Shown here piece after piece: positions 25,194-33,392 of a stretch of 59,041 nt of DNA; the stretch's first letter is position 1, and the number at the start of each line of letters is the position of its first letter. The notes under the pieces are model-generated. The model saw only the letters and a list, made by a program, of their open reading frames with translations. It searched no databases and had not been told where the DNA came from. Both the position numbers and the translations under genes were made by a program. The stretch is from Quisquiliibacterium sp036525975 (GTDB lineage Bacteria; Pseudomonadota; Gammaproteobacteria; Burkholderiales; Burkholderiaceae_E), in contig DATCZK010000048.1 of the NCBI GenBank assembly GCA_036525975.1, forward strand, positions 1-59,041. Direction: 5' to 3'.

Positions 25194-25637
25194 ATGCTCG
25201 TCCGACTTCTCTACGCGTCGCGCGCAGCCGAGGCGATCAGCGCCGGCGCGATCGACGCGATCCTGGCGCGCTCCCGCGAGTTCAACCCGGCGCACGGAAT
25301 CACCGGCGTGCTGTGCTACAGCGGCGACCTCTTCATCCAGGTGCTCGAGGGAGGGCGCGCCGAGGTCAACCGCCTGTACTGCGACATCGTGCGCGACGCG
25401 CGCCATCGCGAGGTCACGCTGATCCACTACTGCGAGATCGACGAGCGCCGCTTCGCGCACTGGACGATGGGTCGGGTGAACCTCGCCAAGGTCAACCCGT
25501 CGCTGCTGCTCAAGTACTCCGAGCGCGCGTCGCTCGACCCGCAGCAGCTGACGGCGCGCGTTTCGCACGCGCTGCTCGAGGAGCTGATCTCAACCGCCGC
25601 GATCATCGGGCGCGGCGACGACGACGCCACCGCGTGA
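25194..25637 (+). CDS. BLUF-domain blue-light photoreceptor, short stand-alone type
   Basis: The 147-residue protein is a single BLUF domain plus a ~45-residue tail. The flavin-site residues are present: Tyr7 (LLYASRA), Asn31 (SREFNPAHGITG), Gln49 (LFIQVLEG) and the Trp90/Met92 pair (AHWTMGRVNL). BLUF domains bind FAD and switch a Tyr-Gln hydrogen-bond network in blue light. No output domain is fused, so it must act through a partner protein. It lies just downstream of folE. Confidence 0.9.
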   Translation: MLVRLLYASRAAEAISAGAIDAILARSREFNPAHGITGVLCYSGDLFIQVLEGGRAEVNRLYCDIVRDARHREVTLIHYCEIDERRFAHWTMGRVNLAKVNPSLLLKYSERASLDPQQLTARVSHALLEELISTAAIIGRGDDDATA

Positions 25638-25668
25638 TCGGCGCGGCGGGCCGCGCGCGCCGCCGCTC

Positions 25669-25740
25669 CACCGCGTCGCACACCGCGTCGCACACCGCGT
25701 CGCACACCACGCCGCCCACCGCGTCGCACACCGCGCCGCC
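25669..25740. repeat. Six 12-bp tandem repeats between BLUF and glutaredoxin-like genes
   Basis: The unit CACCGCGTCGCA is repeated six times without gaps; copies four and six carry substitutions. It occupies most of the 125-bp intergenic space. There are no spacers, so this is a minisatellite rather than a CRISPR. The last copy ends 22 bp before the next ATG, so copy number could alter the 5' region of that gene. Confidence 0.9.
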
Positions 25741-25762
25741 CACCCCCGACCAAGAACCGACG

Positions 25763-26146
25763 ATGCCCAGACAGATCCTTCCCGAAGCGTGCATTCACCC
25801 GGCCATTCGCGAGCGAATCGCCGGCGCTCACGCCGACATCGTGGCCCAGGTGCAGGAAGCGATCGCAGCCAACGACGTCGTCGTCGTGGGCATGCGCCAG
25901 AACCCGGTGGTGAGGAAGGCGCGAAAGGCGCTCGACGCAGCCGGCGTCGCGCACCGCTACCTGGAATACGGCAGCTACCTCAACCACTGGCGGCGCCGCA
26001 ACGCGCTGAAGATGTGGACCGGGTGGCCCACCTTTCCGATGGTGTTCGTGCGCGGCACGCTGGTGGGCGGCGCCGCCGACCTGCGCAGGCTGATCGACGC
26101 CGGCGAGCTGGGCGCGCTGCTGCAGGCGCCGCGGCCGGCCGGCTGA
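25763..26146 (+). CDS. Monothiol-glutaredoxin-like protein without active-site cysteine
   Basis: The 127-residue protein has the glutaredoxin fold pattern: VQEAIAANDVVVVGM, then helix KARKALDAAG, strand HRYLEYGSY, and the glutathione-binding WPTFPMVFVRGTLVGGAADL. Where CGFS-type glutaredoxins carry the active cysteine, this sequence reads GMRQNPVVRKARKA. The only cysteine is Cys10 in an N-terminal extension. Thiol catalysis and Fe-S cluster ligation by the normal site are therefore not expected. Glutathione binding or a structural role remains possible. It follows the BLUF gene on the same strand. Confidence 0.8.
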   Translation: MPRQILPEACIHPAIRERIAGAHADIVAQVQEAIAANDVVVVGMRQNPVVRKARKALDAAGVAHRYLEYGSYLNHWRRRNALKMWTGWPTFPMVFVRGTLVGGAADLRRLIDAGELGALLQAPRPAG

Positions 26147-26189
26147 GCGCGCGGCTGCGCGGCGCGGCCGGCCGCCCCGCTTCGCTCGC

Positions 26190-27299
26190 TCAGCGCAGCA
26201 CGAGATCCAGCTCGCGCTCGAGCACGACCGCCTCGCCGCGCACGAGCCGGTATCGACCCCGGTAGACGCCCTCGGGCCATCCTTCGGCGCCGCGCCTGCG
26301 GCCCACGAAGCTGAAGCGCACCGCGAGGTCGCCGTCGAACGGCAACACCCGCCGTGCCAGCGCGGCGCCGTCGGGCGCGCGCACTTCGAGCGTCTCGACG
26401 TCGCCCTTGCGGATGCCTGCCGTCTCCACCCAGAACACGACCGCCGGCGCGTCGCGCGCGAGCTGCGCCCCGTCGTAGTCGCCACGCTGCGCCTTGCCGC
26501 GCTCGGGGGCTTCGGTGGAGAAACCCGCGATCAGCACCGCGCTCGTGCGGTAGCGCAGTTGTTCGCGAACGCCGTCGTGCCACAGCGTGCCCTGCGAGGG
26601 TCCGTCGGCGCACTGCGCGCTCGCGCTCGCGCTCTTGCCCGCCGCCGGTCGCCCCGCGCCCGCGGCTTGCGCGGCTTGCGCGGCTTGCGCGGCTCGCGCG
26701 GCTTCGTCGGCTTGCGGCGCGAACGGATCGTAGACGCGCCCCGAGCGCCGCACGACGAAATCGAGGTGCGGAAACTCGGTGTTTCCCGAGATCCCGATCA
26801 TCCCGAGCACCTCTCCCGCGCGCACGCGCTGGCCCGGGCGCACCCGCACGCTGCCGCGCAGCAGGTGGCTGTACTGCGTCTCCCAGCCCCCGCCGTGATC
26901 GATGCGCACGCCGTTGCCGGCTTCGCGGCCGAGGATCGTCTCGCGGCCGCGCTCGGCCACGCTCAGGTCGGGCTCGCCGTCGCGCACCGCTGCAACGGTG
27001 CCCGCGGCGGCGGCCACCACCTCCACGCCGCGGCGCATCGCCGCCAGGTTCGCGACGCGAAAGTCCGTGCCCAGGTGCCCGTCGTAGGACAGCGCCCCGC
27101 AGGCGTAGTCGCGCCACCCCGGGCCGGGGTCACGATCGACGTAGTTCTGGATGAAGCACTCGGTGCCGACCGCGCAGCGCACCGGCAACCCGAGGCGAAA
27201 CGCGTCGCCGCCGGCCGCGCCAGCCCCGGCCGTGGCGGCCCCGGCCGCGCCAGCCCCGGCCGTGCCGAGCGCGAAGGCCAGCGCGACGAGCGCGCGCAC
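26190..27299 (-). CDS. M23 (LytM-like) peptidase family protein with altered zinc motif
   Basis: The GTG at 27299 gives 369 residues starting with an Ala/Gly-rich signal peptide (VRALVALAFALGTAGAGAAG). The family region RCAVGTECFIQNYVDRDPG leads to the peptidase domain with DGHLGTDF (His75, Asp79), GNGVRIDHGGGWETQYSHL and the motif PHLDF at 177-181. Canonical M23 enzymes have HxH there; this one has H178-L-D180, replacing a zinc ligand by Asp. An Ala/Gln repeat (AAQAAQAAQAA) links to a C-terminal beta-rich domain. It should act on peptidoglycan peptides in the envelope if still active. Confidence 0.8.
   Translation of the reverse strand: MRALVALAFALGTAGAGAAGAATAGAGAAGGDAFRLGLPVRCAVGTECFIQNYVDRDPGPGWRDYACGALSYDGHLGTDFRVANLAAMRRGVEVVAAAAGTVAAVRDGEPDLSVAERGRETILGREAGNGVRIDHGGGWETQYSHLLRGSVRVRPGQRVRAGEVLGMIGISGNTEFPHLDFVVRRSGRVYDPFAPQADEAARAAQAAQAAQAAGAGRPAAGKSASASAQCADGPSQGTLWHDGVREQLRYRTSAVLIAGFSTEAPERGKAQRGDYDGAQLARDAPAVVFWVETAGIRKGDVETLEVRAPDGAALARRVLPFDGDLAVRFSFVGRRRGAEGWPEGVYRGRYRLVRGEAVVLERELDLVLR
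27211..27264 (-). repeat. 24-bp direct repeat inside the signal-peptide region of the M23 gene
   Basis: CCGGCCGCGCCAGCCCCGGC plus four bases (CGTG) occurs at 27211-27234 and again at 27241-27264, a period of 30 bp. It encodes the duplicated Ala/Gly run after the hydrophobic core, about residues 13-30. Confidence 0.8.
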
Positions 27300-27310
27300 G
27301 CCGGCCCCGC

Positions 27311-27514
27311 TCAGCGGCCCTGGCGCTCCGCGATCGCCGCGACGTAGCACAGGCAGCCGAGCACCATGGCCGCGATCGACGCCTGCAGCAAGGTTCCGAT
27401 CTGGAAGCCCGCGATCAGGTAACTGCCCTGCAGACGCGACACGACCGAGAACGCCCCGAGCAGCACGCCGGCGATGCCGGCCACACGCCCGCCCATCAAC
27501 AACAGGTTGCCCAT
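27311..27514 (-). CDS. Small two-helix membrane protein
   Basis: The ATG at 27514 is preceded by a strong GAGGGGGAAGAG Shine-Dalgarno run and gives 67 residues. Two hydrophobic helices are visible: GRVAGIAGVLLGAFSVVSRL and TLLQASIAAMVLGCLCYVAA. An in-frame start nine codons upstream is less likely because it would fall before the ribosome-binding site. No family is recognised. It lies between the fumarylacetoacetase and M23 genes on the same strand and may share their transcript. Confidence 0.65.
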   Translation of the reverse strand: MGNLLLMGGRVAGIAGVLLGAFSVVSRLQGSYLIAGFQIGTLLQASIAAMVLGCLCYVAAIAERQGR

Positions 27515-27550
27515 CTCTTCCCCCTCGCCGTTTACCCGCAACGATACAGC

Positions 27551-28882
27551 CTAACCGCCTCGGGCGCGCGCCGGAAGCACCGTCGCGCGACATTCCCCGA
27601 ACCCGATCCTCGCGAAACCCGCCCTCTCGCACCAGCCGCGCAGGATCACCGCGTCGCCGTCCTCGAGGAAGGTGCGCGACTCGCCCGAGGGCAGCTGCAC
27701 CGGTTCCTTCCCCCCGGCCGTGATCTCGATCAGCGCGCCGGCCTCGCCTTCGCCGGGCCCCGACTGGGTTCCGGTGCCGATCAGGTCGCCCGGTTGCAGG
27801 TTGCACCCGCCCGCCGCGTGGTGCGTGACCATCTGCGCCGCGCTCCAGTAGGCGTGGCGAAAGCTCGAGCGCGACAGCCGCGCGGGGCCGCTCGCGGCCG
27901 CACGCATCTTCGGCGTCTCGATCCAAGCCTCGATCGTGATGTCGATCGCGCCGCGCGCGCGGTTGGCCGCCGACTCGAGGTACGCCAGGGGCTGAGGATC
28001 GCTGGCCGGCCGGGTCCAGGCAACGCGATAGGGCGCGAGCGCCTGCAGCGTCACGATCCACGGCGAGATCGTCGTGGCGAAGTTCTTCGCCAGGAACGGC
28101 CCCAGCGGCTGATACTCCCAGGCCTGGACGTCGCGCGCCGACCAGTCGTTGAGCAGGCACATCCCGAACACGTGCTCGTCGGCCGCGTCCAGGGCGATCG
28201 GCGTGCCGAGGGCGTTTCCCGGCCCGATCCAGAGGCCGAGCTCGAGCTCGTAGTCGAGCCGCTTGCACTCGGTGAACACCGGCGCCTCGGCGCCGGGCGG
28301 CATCACCTGCCCTCGCGGGCGATGAAATCGCTGGCCGCTCACGCCGATCGACGACGCGCGGCCGTGGTACCCCACCGGCAACCACTTGAAGTTGGGCATC
28401 AGCGGGTTGTCGGGCCGAAACAACCGCCCGATGTGGGTCGCGTGATGCAGCGAGGTGTACATGTCGGTGTAGTCGCCGATGCGCGCCGGCACGCCCATTT
28501 CCACCTCGCGCTGCGGGAGCAGGCAGGCCGCGAGCCGGGCTCGCGCCGGGCTTGCTTCGCGCAGCGCCTGCGAGAGCGCGCCGCGCAGCGCCGACCACGC
28601 CCGCGGCCCGAGGGCGAGCAGGCCGTTGAGCCGGGCCGCGCCGGCGTGCGCGGCCGCCTCCGCGGCTTCGCCGCCGAACGCGCCGGCGGCGTGCGCGGCG
28701 GCGAGGTCGAGCACCTGGTCGCCGATCGCAACGCCGCCGCGAAACGGGTCGCTGCCGCCGCGCGCGCGGAACACCCCGTGCGGAAGGTTCTGGATCGGGA
28801 AGTCGCCGCCCGCCGCGTTGGCCGAGTCGACCCAGCTCCTGAGCGCCGGCGAGTGAGTCTCGTCGATCGCGTGCACGCTCAC
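27551..28882 (-). CDS. fahA: Fumarylacetoacetase
   Basis: The GTG at 28882 overlaps the ispH stop (GTGA) and gives 443 residues, close to the usual length. The N-terminal domain shows GDFPIQNLPHGVF; the catalytic domain has DYTDMYTSLHHATHIGRLFR with the metal-site Asp and catalytic His, FTECKRLDYELELGLWIG with metal Glu residues, NDWSARDVQAWEYQPLGPF, and TISPWIVT. It hydrolyses fumarylacetoacetate to fumarate and acetoacetate, ending tyrosine/homogentisate breakdown. No homogentisate dioxygenase gene lies in the window, so the pathway must be completed elsewhere. Confidence 0.9.
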   Translation of the reverse strand: MSVHAIDETHSPALRSWVDSANAAGGDFPIQNLPHGVFRARGGSDPFRGGVAIGDQVLDLAAAHAAGAFGGEAAEAAAHAGAARLNGLLALGPRAWSALRGALSQALREASPARARLAACLLPQREVEMGVPARIGDYTDMYTSLHHATHIGRLFRPDNPLMPNFKWLPVGYHGRASSIGVSGQRFHRPRGQVMPPGAEAPVFTECKRLDYELELGLWIGPGNALGTPIALDAADEHVFGMCLLNDWSARDVQAWEYQPLGPFLAKNFATTISPWIVTLQALAPYRVAWTRPASDPQPLAYLESAANRARGAIDITIEAWIETPKMRAAASGPARLSRSSFRHAYWSAAQMVTHHAAGGCNLQPGDLIGTGTQSGPGEGEAGALIEITAGGKEPVQLPSGESRTFLEDGDAVILRGWCERAGFARIGFGECRATVLPARARGG

Positions 28883-29823
28883 TCCCGGGGGCCGGTGCGC
28901 GCCCGCGACAGTCCCTTGGGCAGCGGAAAGGCGATCGTCTCCTCGATTCCCGGCAACGCGCTCACCTTCTCGACGCCGAGCGCGCGCAGCCTGTCCACGA
29001 GTTCGCTCACCAGCACCTCCGGCGCCGACGCGCCGGCGGTCACGCCGATGCGGCGCTTCCCCTCCAGCCACGCGGGATCGAGAGCTTCGGCCGACGCGAT
29101 CATCCGCGCCTCGCAGCCCATCTTCTCGGCCACTTCGCGCAGCCTGTTGCTGTTCGAGCTCACGCGCGACCCGATCACCAGCACCAGGTCGCAGCGCGGG
29201 GCGAGGAGCTTCACCGCGTCCTGGCGATTCTGCGTCGCGTAGCAGATGTCCTGCTTCTTGGGCTCGGCGATCTCGGGAAAGCGCGCGCGCAGCGCCGCGA
29301 TGATCGCGCTGCAGTCGTCGACCGACAGCGTGGTCTGGCTCACGTAGGCGAGTCGCCGCGGATCGCTCACCTCGAGCGCGGCCACGTCGGCAACGGTCTC
29401 GACCAGGTAGATGCCGTCGTCGGCCTGCCCCATCGTGCCCTCCACCTCGGGGTGCCCGGCGTGGCCGATCATCACGACCTCGCGCCCTTCGCGGCGCATC
29501 TTCGCAACCTCCACGTGCACCTTGGTCACGAGCGGGCAGGTGGCGTCGAACACGCGCAATCCGCGCCCCTGGGCCTCGGCGCGCACCGCGCGGGCAACGC
29601 CGTGCGCCGAGAAGATCACGGTCGCGCCGTCGGGCACCTGTTCGAGCTCGTCGACGAACACCGCGCCGCGCTCGCGCAGCCGGTTCACCACGTGCTCGTT
29701 GTGCACGATCTCGTGGCGCACGTAGATGGGCGCGCCGAAATCCGCGATCGCGCGCTCCACGATCTCGATCGCGCGGTCGACTCCGGCGCAAAAGCCGCGC
29801 GGTTGCGCGAGCAGCGCTTCCAT
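28879..29823 (-). CDS. ispH: 4-hydroxy-3-methylbut-2-enyl diphosphate reductase
   Basis: The 314-residue enzyme has the three cluster cysteines at positions 12 (RGFCAGV), 96 (DATCPLV) and 194 (QDICYAT), the substrate histidines in HEIVHNEHV, FSAHGVA and GHAGHPEVEG with catalytic Glu126, and the SSNSNR pocket. It makes IPP and DMAPP in the last step of the MEP isoprenoid route. It begins 1 bp after the FKBP stop, an arrangement common in proteobacteria, and its stop overlaps fahA. Confidence 0.95.
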   Translation of the reverse strand: MEALLAQPRGFCAGVDRAIEIVERAIADFGAPIYVRHEIVHNEHVVNRLRERGAVFVDELEQVPDGATVIFSAHGVARAVRAEAQGRGLRVFDATCPLVTKVHVEVAKMRREGREVVMIGHAGHPEVEGTMGQADDGIYLVETVADVAALEVSDPRRLAYVSQTTLSVDDCSAIIAALRARFPEIAEPKKQDICYATQNRQDAVKLLAPRCDLVLVIGSRVSSNSNRLREVAEKMGCEARMIASAEALDPAWLEGKRRIGVTAGASAPEVLVSELVDRLRALGVEKVSALPGIEETIAFPLPKGLSRARTGPRE

Positions 29824-29824
29824 C

Positions 29825-30328
29825 TCAGAGCACTCCCACGATGCTGACCTCGAAGCGCACCGCGCGCCCGGCCAGCGGATGGTTGAAATCGATCAGCGCG
29901 CCGCCCGCGTCGATCTCCTTGAGCACGCCCGCGATGCGCCCGCCCTGCGGCGCCGCAAAGCCCACCGGGTCGCCCGGCCTGTAGCCTTCCGCGGTTTCGT
30001 CGCGCTCGAGCAGGCTGGCGGCCACGCGCTGGACGAGCTCGGGGTTGCGCGGCCCGTAGGCCTCGCCGGCGGCGAGCTCGAACACGCGCTGCGAGCCCTC
30101 GCGCAATCCGATCAGGCATCGCTCCATCGGCTCGGCCAACTGGCCGGTGCCCATCTGAAAGGTGGCGGGCCGCGAGCCGAAGGTGCTAACGACCTCTTCA
30201 CCCGATTCGAGCAGACTGACGCGGTAGTGCAAGGTGAGGTGGGAGTCGCGCCCGACGCCGGGCGCGTCGGCGGCGGCCGGCGCGCAGCGCGCGGCGGTCG
30301 CGGTGTTCTCGGCCTGTCTTGCGGGCAT
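29825..30328 (-). CDS. fkpB: FKBP-type peptidyl-prolyl isomerase (SlpA/FkpB type)
   Basis: The 167-residue protein has an FKBP core interrupted by the insert-in-flap domain typical of SlpA/SlyD: HLTLHYRVSLLESGEEVVST, FQMGTGQLAEPMERCLIGLR, then the insert (GYRPGDPVGFAAPQGGRIA) and VLKEIDAGGALIDFNHPLAG with the conserved DFNHPLAG. An Ala-rich tail of about 28 residues precedes the core. It catalyses prolyl isomerisation and may chaperone in the cytosol. It is the first gene of the fkpB-ispH-fahA run. Confidence 0.9.
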   Translation of the reverse strand: MPARQAENTATAARCAPAAADAPGVGRDSHLTLHYRVSLLESGEEVVSTFGSRPATFQMGTGQLAEPMERCLIGLREGSQRVFELAAGEAYGPRNPELVQRVAASLLERDETAEGYRPGDPVGFAAPQGGRIAGVLKEIDAGGALIDFNHPLAGRAVRFEVSIVGVL

Positions 30329-30339
30329 TCGGCAATCCT

Positions 30340-30412
30340 CGGTCGTGCGGTCGTGCGGTCGTGCGGTCGGTCGCGGTCGTGCGCTCGGTCGCGGTCGGTC
30401 GCGGTCGGTCGC
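30340..30412. repeat. GGTCG-rich minisatellite between divergent fkpB and radC
   Basis: About 70 bp made of interleaved GGTCGTGC and GGTCGC units, seven or more copies. It fills the divergent gap that should hold the promoters of both genes, so no conventional -35/-10 pair can be picked out. Confidence 0.8.
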
Positions 30413-30453
30413 CCAATTCTAAGCGAGGCCCCCGCGGCGAGCGGAAAGCAACG

Positions 30454-31131
30454 ATGAAGCGAGAGTCAACCAGGCGCCCCGCAGCGGGCACGGCATCGCG
30501 ACGCCTCCCCGATCGCCTTCGCACGCTGGGTGCCGCGGCGCTCAGCAACGCCGAGCTGCTCGCGGTGGTGCTCGCGCGCGCGCCGCGCGGCTCGAGCGCG
30601 CTCGGCTACGCGAGCGCGCTGCTCGCCGAGGCCGGCGGCATCACCCCGCTGCTCGCGGCCACGCACCTGGGCCTGGCCCGCTCCGCCCCGCTCGCCCGGC
30701 TGAGCGCCGCGCGCGAACTGCTGCTGCGATCGATGCACGAGCAGCTCGCCGGGCGCCAGGCGCTGGCCAACCCCGGGCAGGTGCGCGCGTACCTGGCGCT
30801 GCTGCTGCGCGACCTCCCCTCCGAGGCCTTCGTCGGCGTCTACGTCGACAGCCAGCACCGCGTGATCAGCGCGCTCGAGCTGTTTCGCGGAACGCTCAGC
30901 CAGACAGCCGTCTACCCGCGCGAAGTCGCCCGGCACGCGCTGCGCCTGAACGCTTCGGCCGTGATCCTGGCGCACAACCACCCCTCGGGCGTGGCCGAGC
31001 CGAGCATGGCCGACCGCGTGCTCACCGACGCGCTGCGATCGGCGCTCGCGCAGATCGACGTGGCCGTGCTCGACCACCTGATCGTCGCGGGCAACCGCTG
31101 CGTGTCGTTCGCCGAGCGCGGATGGCTCTGA
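30454..31131 (+). CDS. radC: RadC / JAMM-domain protein
   Basis: The ATG at 30454 gives 225 residues. An N-terminal HhH-like part (LPDRLRTLGAAALSNAELLA) precedes the JAMM metalloprotease-like domain: EAFVGVYVDSQHRVISALEL, with the metal motif HNHPSG followed by ten residues and Asp (HNHPSGVAEPSMAD). The family is widespread and often placed with DNA repair, but a repair role in E. coli was not upheld. It ends 1 bp before the stop of the convergent pdxA2 gene. Confidence 0.92.
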   Translation: MKRESTRRPAAGTASRRLPDRLRTLGAAALSNAELLAVVLARAPRGSSALGYASALLAEAGGITPLLAATHLGLARSAPLARLSAARELLLRSMHEQLAGRQALANPGQVRAYLALLLRDLPSEAFVGVYVDSQHRVISALELFRGTLSQTAVYPREVARHALRLNASAVILAHNHPSGVAEPSMADRVLTDALRSALAQIDVAVLDHLIVAGNRCVSFAERGWL

Positions 31132-31132
31132 G

Positions 31133-32131
31133 CTAGCCGGCGCGCCGCGTGGCCAGTTCCCCCGCCTGGCGCAGCGCTTCGAGCATCGAGCGCTCGTCCG
31201 CAACGCCGGTGCCCGCGATGTCGAAGGCCGTGCCGTGATCCACCGAGGTCCGGATCACCGGCAAGCCCACCGTGATGTTCACGCCGGCCTCGATCCCCAG
31301 GACCTTGATCGGGCCGTGCCCCTGGTCGTGGTACATCGCCACCACCAGGTCGAAATCGCCGCGCCCGGCGCGAAAGAACAGCGTGTCGGCCGGCAGCGCG
31401 CCCTCCACGTTCCAGCCGCGCGCGAGGCAGGCGGCCACCGCGGGCGCGATCTTGCTCTCCTCCTCGCCCCGGCCGAACAGCCCGTGCTCGCCGGCGTGCG
31501 GGTTGATCCCGCACACGCCGATGCGCGGGTTGGCCACGCCCGAGCGCACGAGCGTGTCGTGCCCGCGCGCGATCGTTCGCTCGACCAGCCCGGCGTCGAT
31601 GCGCTCGATCGCGTCGATCAGGCCGAGGTGGGTCGTGACGTGGATCACCCGCAGGCCCGGCGCCACCAGCATCATCGACACCTCGGGCGTGCCGGTCAGG
31701 TGCGCGAGCAGCTCGGTGTGCCCGGGGAACCGGTGCCCGCCCGCGTGCAGCGCCTCCTTGTTCAGCGGCGCGGTGCAGATCGCGTCGGCCTGCTCGGCGC
31801 TCGCGAGCTCCGCGGCCTTCGCCACGTAGCGGTACGCGGCGTCGCCGGCCAGCGCCGAGATCTCGCCGAACGCCAGCCCCTCGGGTATCAGCCCCAGGTC
31901 GACGCAGTCGACGACGCCGCAGCGGAACCCGGCCTCGCCCGGGCCTGCAACCGCCCGCACTTCCAGCGACACGCCCGCGATGCGCCCCGCCTCGCGCAGC
32001 CGGCGGGCGTCGCCCACCACGAGCGGGCGGCAGCTCTCGTAGAGCGCCGGGCGCGCCAGGCTCTTCATGATCACCTCCGGGCCGACACCGGCGGCGTCTC
32101 CCATCGTGATCGCGATCAGTGGGCGGTACAT
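31133..32131 (-). CDS. pdxA2: PdxA2-type four-carbon acid-sugar phosphate dehydrogenase
   Basis: The 332-residue protein is a PdxA homologue: ITMGDAAGVGPEVI with the family start, metal-site His in VIHVTTHLGL, NPHAGEHGLF and the later AMYHDQGHGPIKVLG. PdxA itself oxidises 4-phosphohydroxy-L-threonine in vitamin B6 synthesis. The PdxA2 branch oxidises 4-phospho-threonate or -erythronate. The adjacent OtnK kinase gene, 22 bp upstream, points to PdxA2, and absence of a ksgA neighbour (the usual pdxA partner) agrees. The product would be dihydroxyacetone phosphate. Confidence 0.85.
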   Translation of the reverse strand: MYRPLIAITMGDAAGVGPEVIMKSLARPALYESCRPLVVGDARRLREAGRIAGVSLEVRAVAGPGEAGFRCGVVDCVDLGLIPEGLAFGEISALAGDAAYRYVAKAAELASAEQADAICTAPLNKEALHAGGHRFPGHTELLAHLTGTPEVSMMLVAPGLRVIHVTTHLGLIDAIERIDAGLVERTIARGHDTLVRSGVANPRIGVCGINPHAGEHGLFGRGEEESKIAPAVAACLARGWNVEGALPADTLFFRAGRGDFDLVVAMYHDQGHGPIKVLGIEAGVNITVGLPVIRTSVDHGTAFDIAGTGVADERSMLEALRQAGELATRRAG

Positions 32132-32153
32132 CGCATCTTCCTCGTCCGGTTCT

Positions 32154-33392
32154 TCAGGTGCGGGGGGTTTGTCGCCCCAGCGCGTCGATCCGTTCGCAAG
32201 CCGCAACCAGCGTGCCGGGAGAGCCGAACGCGCCGGCCTTCGTCACCACCGCGATCGGTCGCGGCCCCAGAGCGAGCGACAACGGCACGCCCGGCTCCAC
32301 CTCGCTCGACATGCGCAGCCCGCTGGCGCCGAACGCGCCGAGCACCGCGCGCGCCGTCTCGCCCCCCGTGGCCACCAGCGCGCCCACGCGCGGGGCCAAT
32401 GGTGCCAGAAGCCGCGCGAGCGACTGGCAGATCGCGCGCCCCTGCGCCAGGTCGTCGCCTTCGCCCAGACCGGTGCACACCAGCAGGTCGCTCCCCCCGG
32501 CGAGCGCCGACCGCGCCCGCTCGCCCAGCGCGCGCCACTGCGGATCCGCATCGCCCGCGCGCAAGACCGCTGCGGGCGCCACCATCGATCGCAGCGTCGC
32601 GCCCCTGCGCTGCTCGAGCGCCCTCGCCTGCTGCCGCGACACCTCCGACGCGCTGCCCACCACGATCAGCGTGGGCCCGGCCACGCTGATCGCGGGCGCG
32701 CGGGCGCTGCCGCGAATCCCGAAGGCGCGGGGCAGGTGCGCCGCGAGCCCGGCCGAGCCCACCCAATACACGGGCAAGCCGGCCGACGCGGCGGCCACCG
32801 CCGCCAGGTCGGCGTCGGTCTCGGCGTCGCACACGACCGCCTGCACGTCCGTCTGCGACACCAGCCGCACGAGTTCGGCGCGAAGCCCGGCGCGAACCGT
32901 CGCCAGGTCGACCCGGCCGGCCCGCAGACCCTGCGCAGCGAGCATCGCCGCGACGTCGGCCGTGCCCGTCATCCCCTCGCTGGCCCAGATCGCGGTGCGC
33001 TCGAGCGGCACGCCGTGCACCCGCACCCGCCCGTGAACCACCGCGCGCCCGGCGCCCGGGAAGGCGGGCGCGACGATCGCGACACCGGCGCCGGTGAGCG
33101 CGCCCATCTCGGCGGCGAAATTCCCGCGCAGCGTGGAGTCGATCTTCTTGTACAGCAGGCAGCCCGCGTCGGCCGCCCGCGCCCCGAGCGCGGCGTTGAG
33201 CGCGCGCGCCTCGCTCGCGGGCAGGCGGCGGCTGTCGGCGTCCACCGCCACCACCTGCGAGCGCACCGGCGCCGCCGGGTCGAACACGACGATGCTCTCG
33301 AGGCCCGCGTTCGCGGTGCCGATCGCGCAGTCGGCCGCGCCGGAGAGATCGTCGGCGATGATCAGAATCGACGTGGCGCCGGCCGGCCTCAT
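32154..33392 (-). CDS. otnK: Four-carbon acid-sugar kinase (OtnK/DtnK, DUF1537)
   Basis: The ATG at 33392 overlaps the tlpA stop and gives 412 residues. The N-terminal domain starts SILIIADDLSGAADCAIGTA, followed by DADSRRLP, YKKIDSTLRGNFAAEMGAL and VAPAFPGAGRAVVHG. The C-terminal domain holds LIVVGSASEVSRQQ, LVATGGETARAVL and TKAGAFGSPGTL, the nucleotide-binding signature. These enzymes phosphorylate D-threonate or D-erythronate at C4 with ATP, feeding PdxA2. The choice of substrate cannot be read from sequence. Confidence 0.9.
   Translation of the reverse strand: MRPAGATSILIIADDLSGAADCAIGTANAGLESIVVFDPAAPVRSQVVAVDADSRRLPASEARALNAALGARAADAGCLLYKKIDSTLRGNFAAEMGALTGAGVAIVAPAFPGAGRAVVHGRVRVHGVPLERTAIWASEGMTGTADVAAMLAAQGLRAGRVDLATVRAGLRAELVRLVSQTDVQAVVCDAETDADLAAVAAASAGLPVYWVGSAGLAAHLPRAFGIRGSARAPAISVAGPTLIVVGSASEVSRQQARALEQRRGATLRSMVAPAAVLRAGDADPQWRALGERARSALAGGSDLLVCTGLGEGDDLAQGRAICQSLARLLAPLAPRVGALVATGGETARAVLGAFGASGLRMSSEVEPGVPLSLALGPRPIAVVTKAGAFGSPGTLVAACERIDALGRQTPRT

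Noticed and set aside
22287..25568. A 1093-codon minus-strand open frame antisense to the EF-G-like, folE and BLUF genes.
   Set aside because: Its translation is rich in Arg/Val/His/Asp with no motif, the pattern expected from the antisense of GC-rich coding sequence. The sense genes have full catalytic motifs.
25669..25740. Possible CRISPR array.
   Set aside because: The units are only 12 bp and contiguous, with no spacers and no cas genes nearby.
30340..30412. Iteron-like replication or binding array.
   Set aside because: The units are irregular and very GC-rich, with no DnaA box or AT-rich segment and no rep gene.
31133..32131. Assignment as the vitamin B6 enzyme PdxA.
   Set aside because: The tight link to an OtnK kinase and the missing ksgA/surA neighbourhood favour the PdxA2 branch, though B6 synthesis cannot be strictly excluded from sequence alone.
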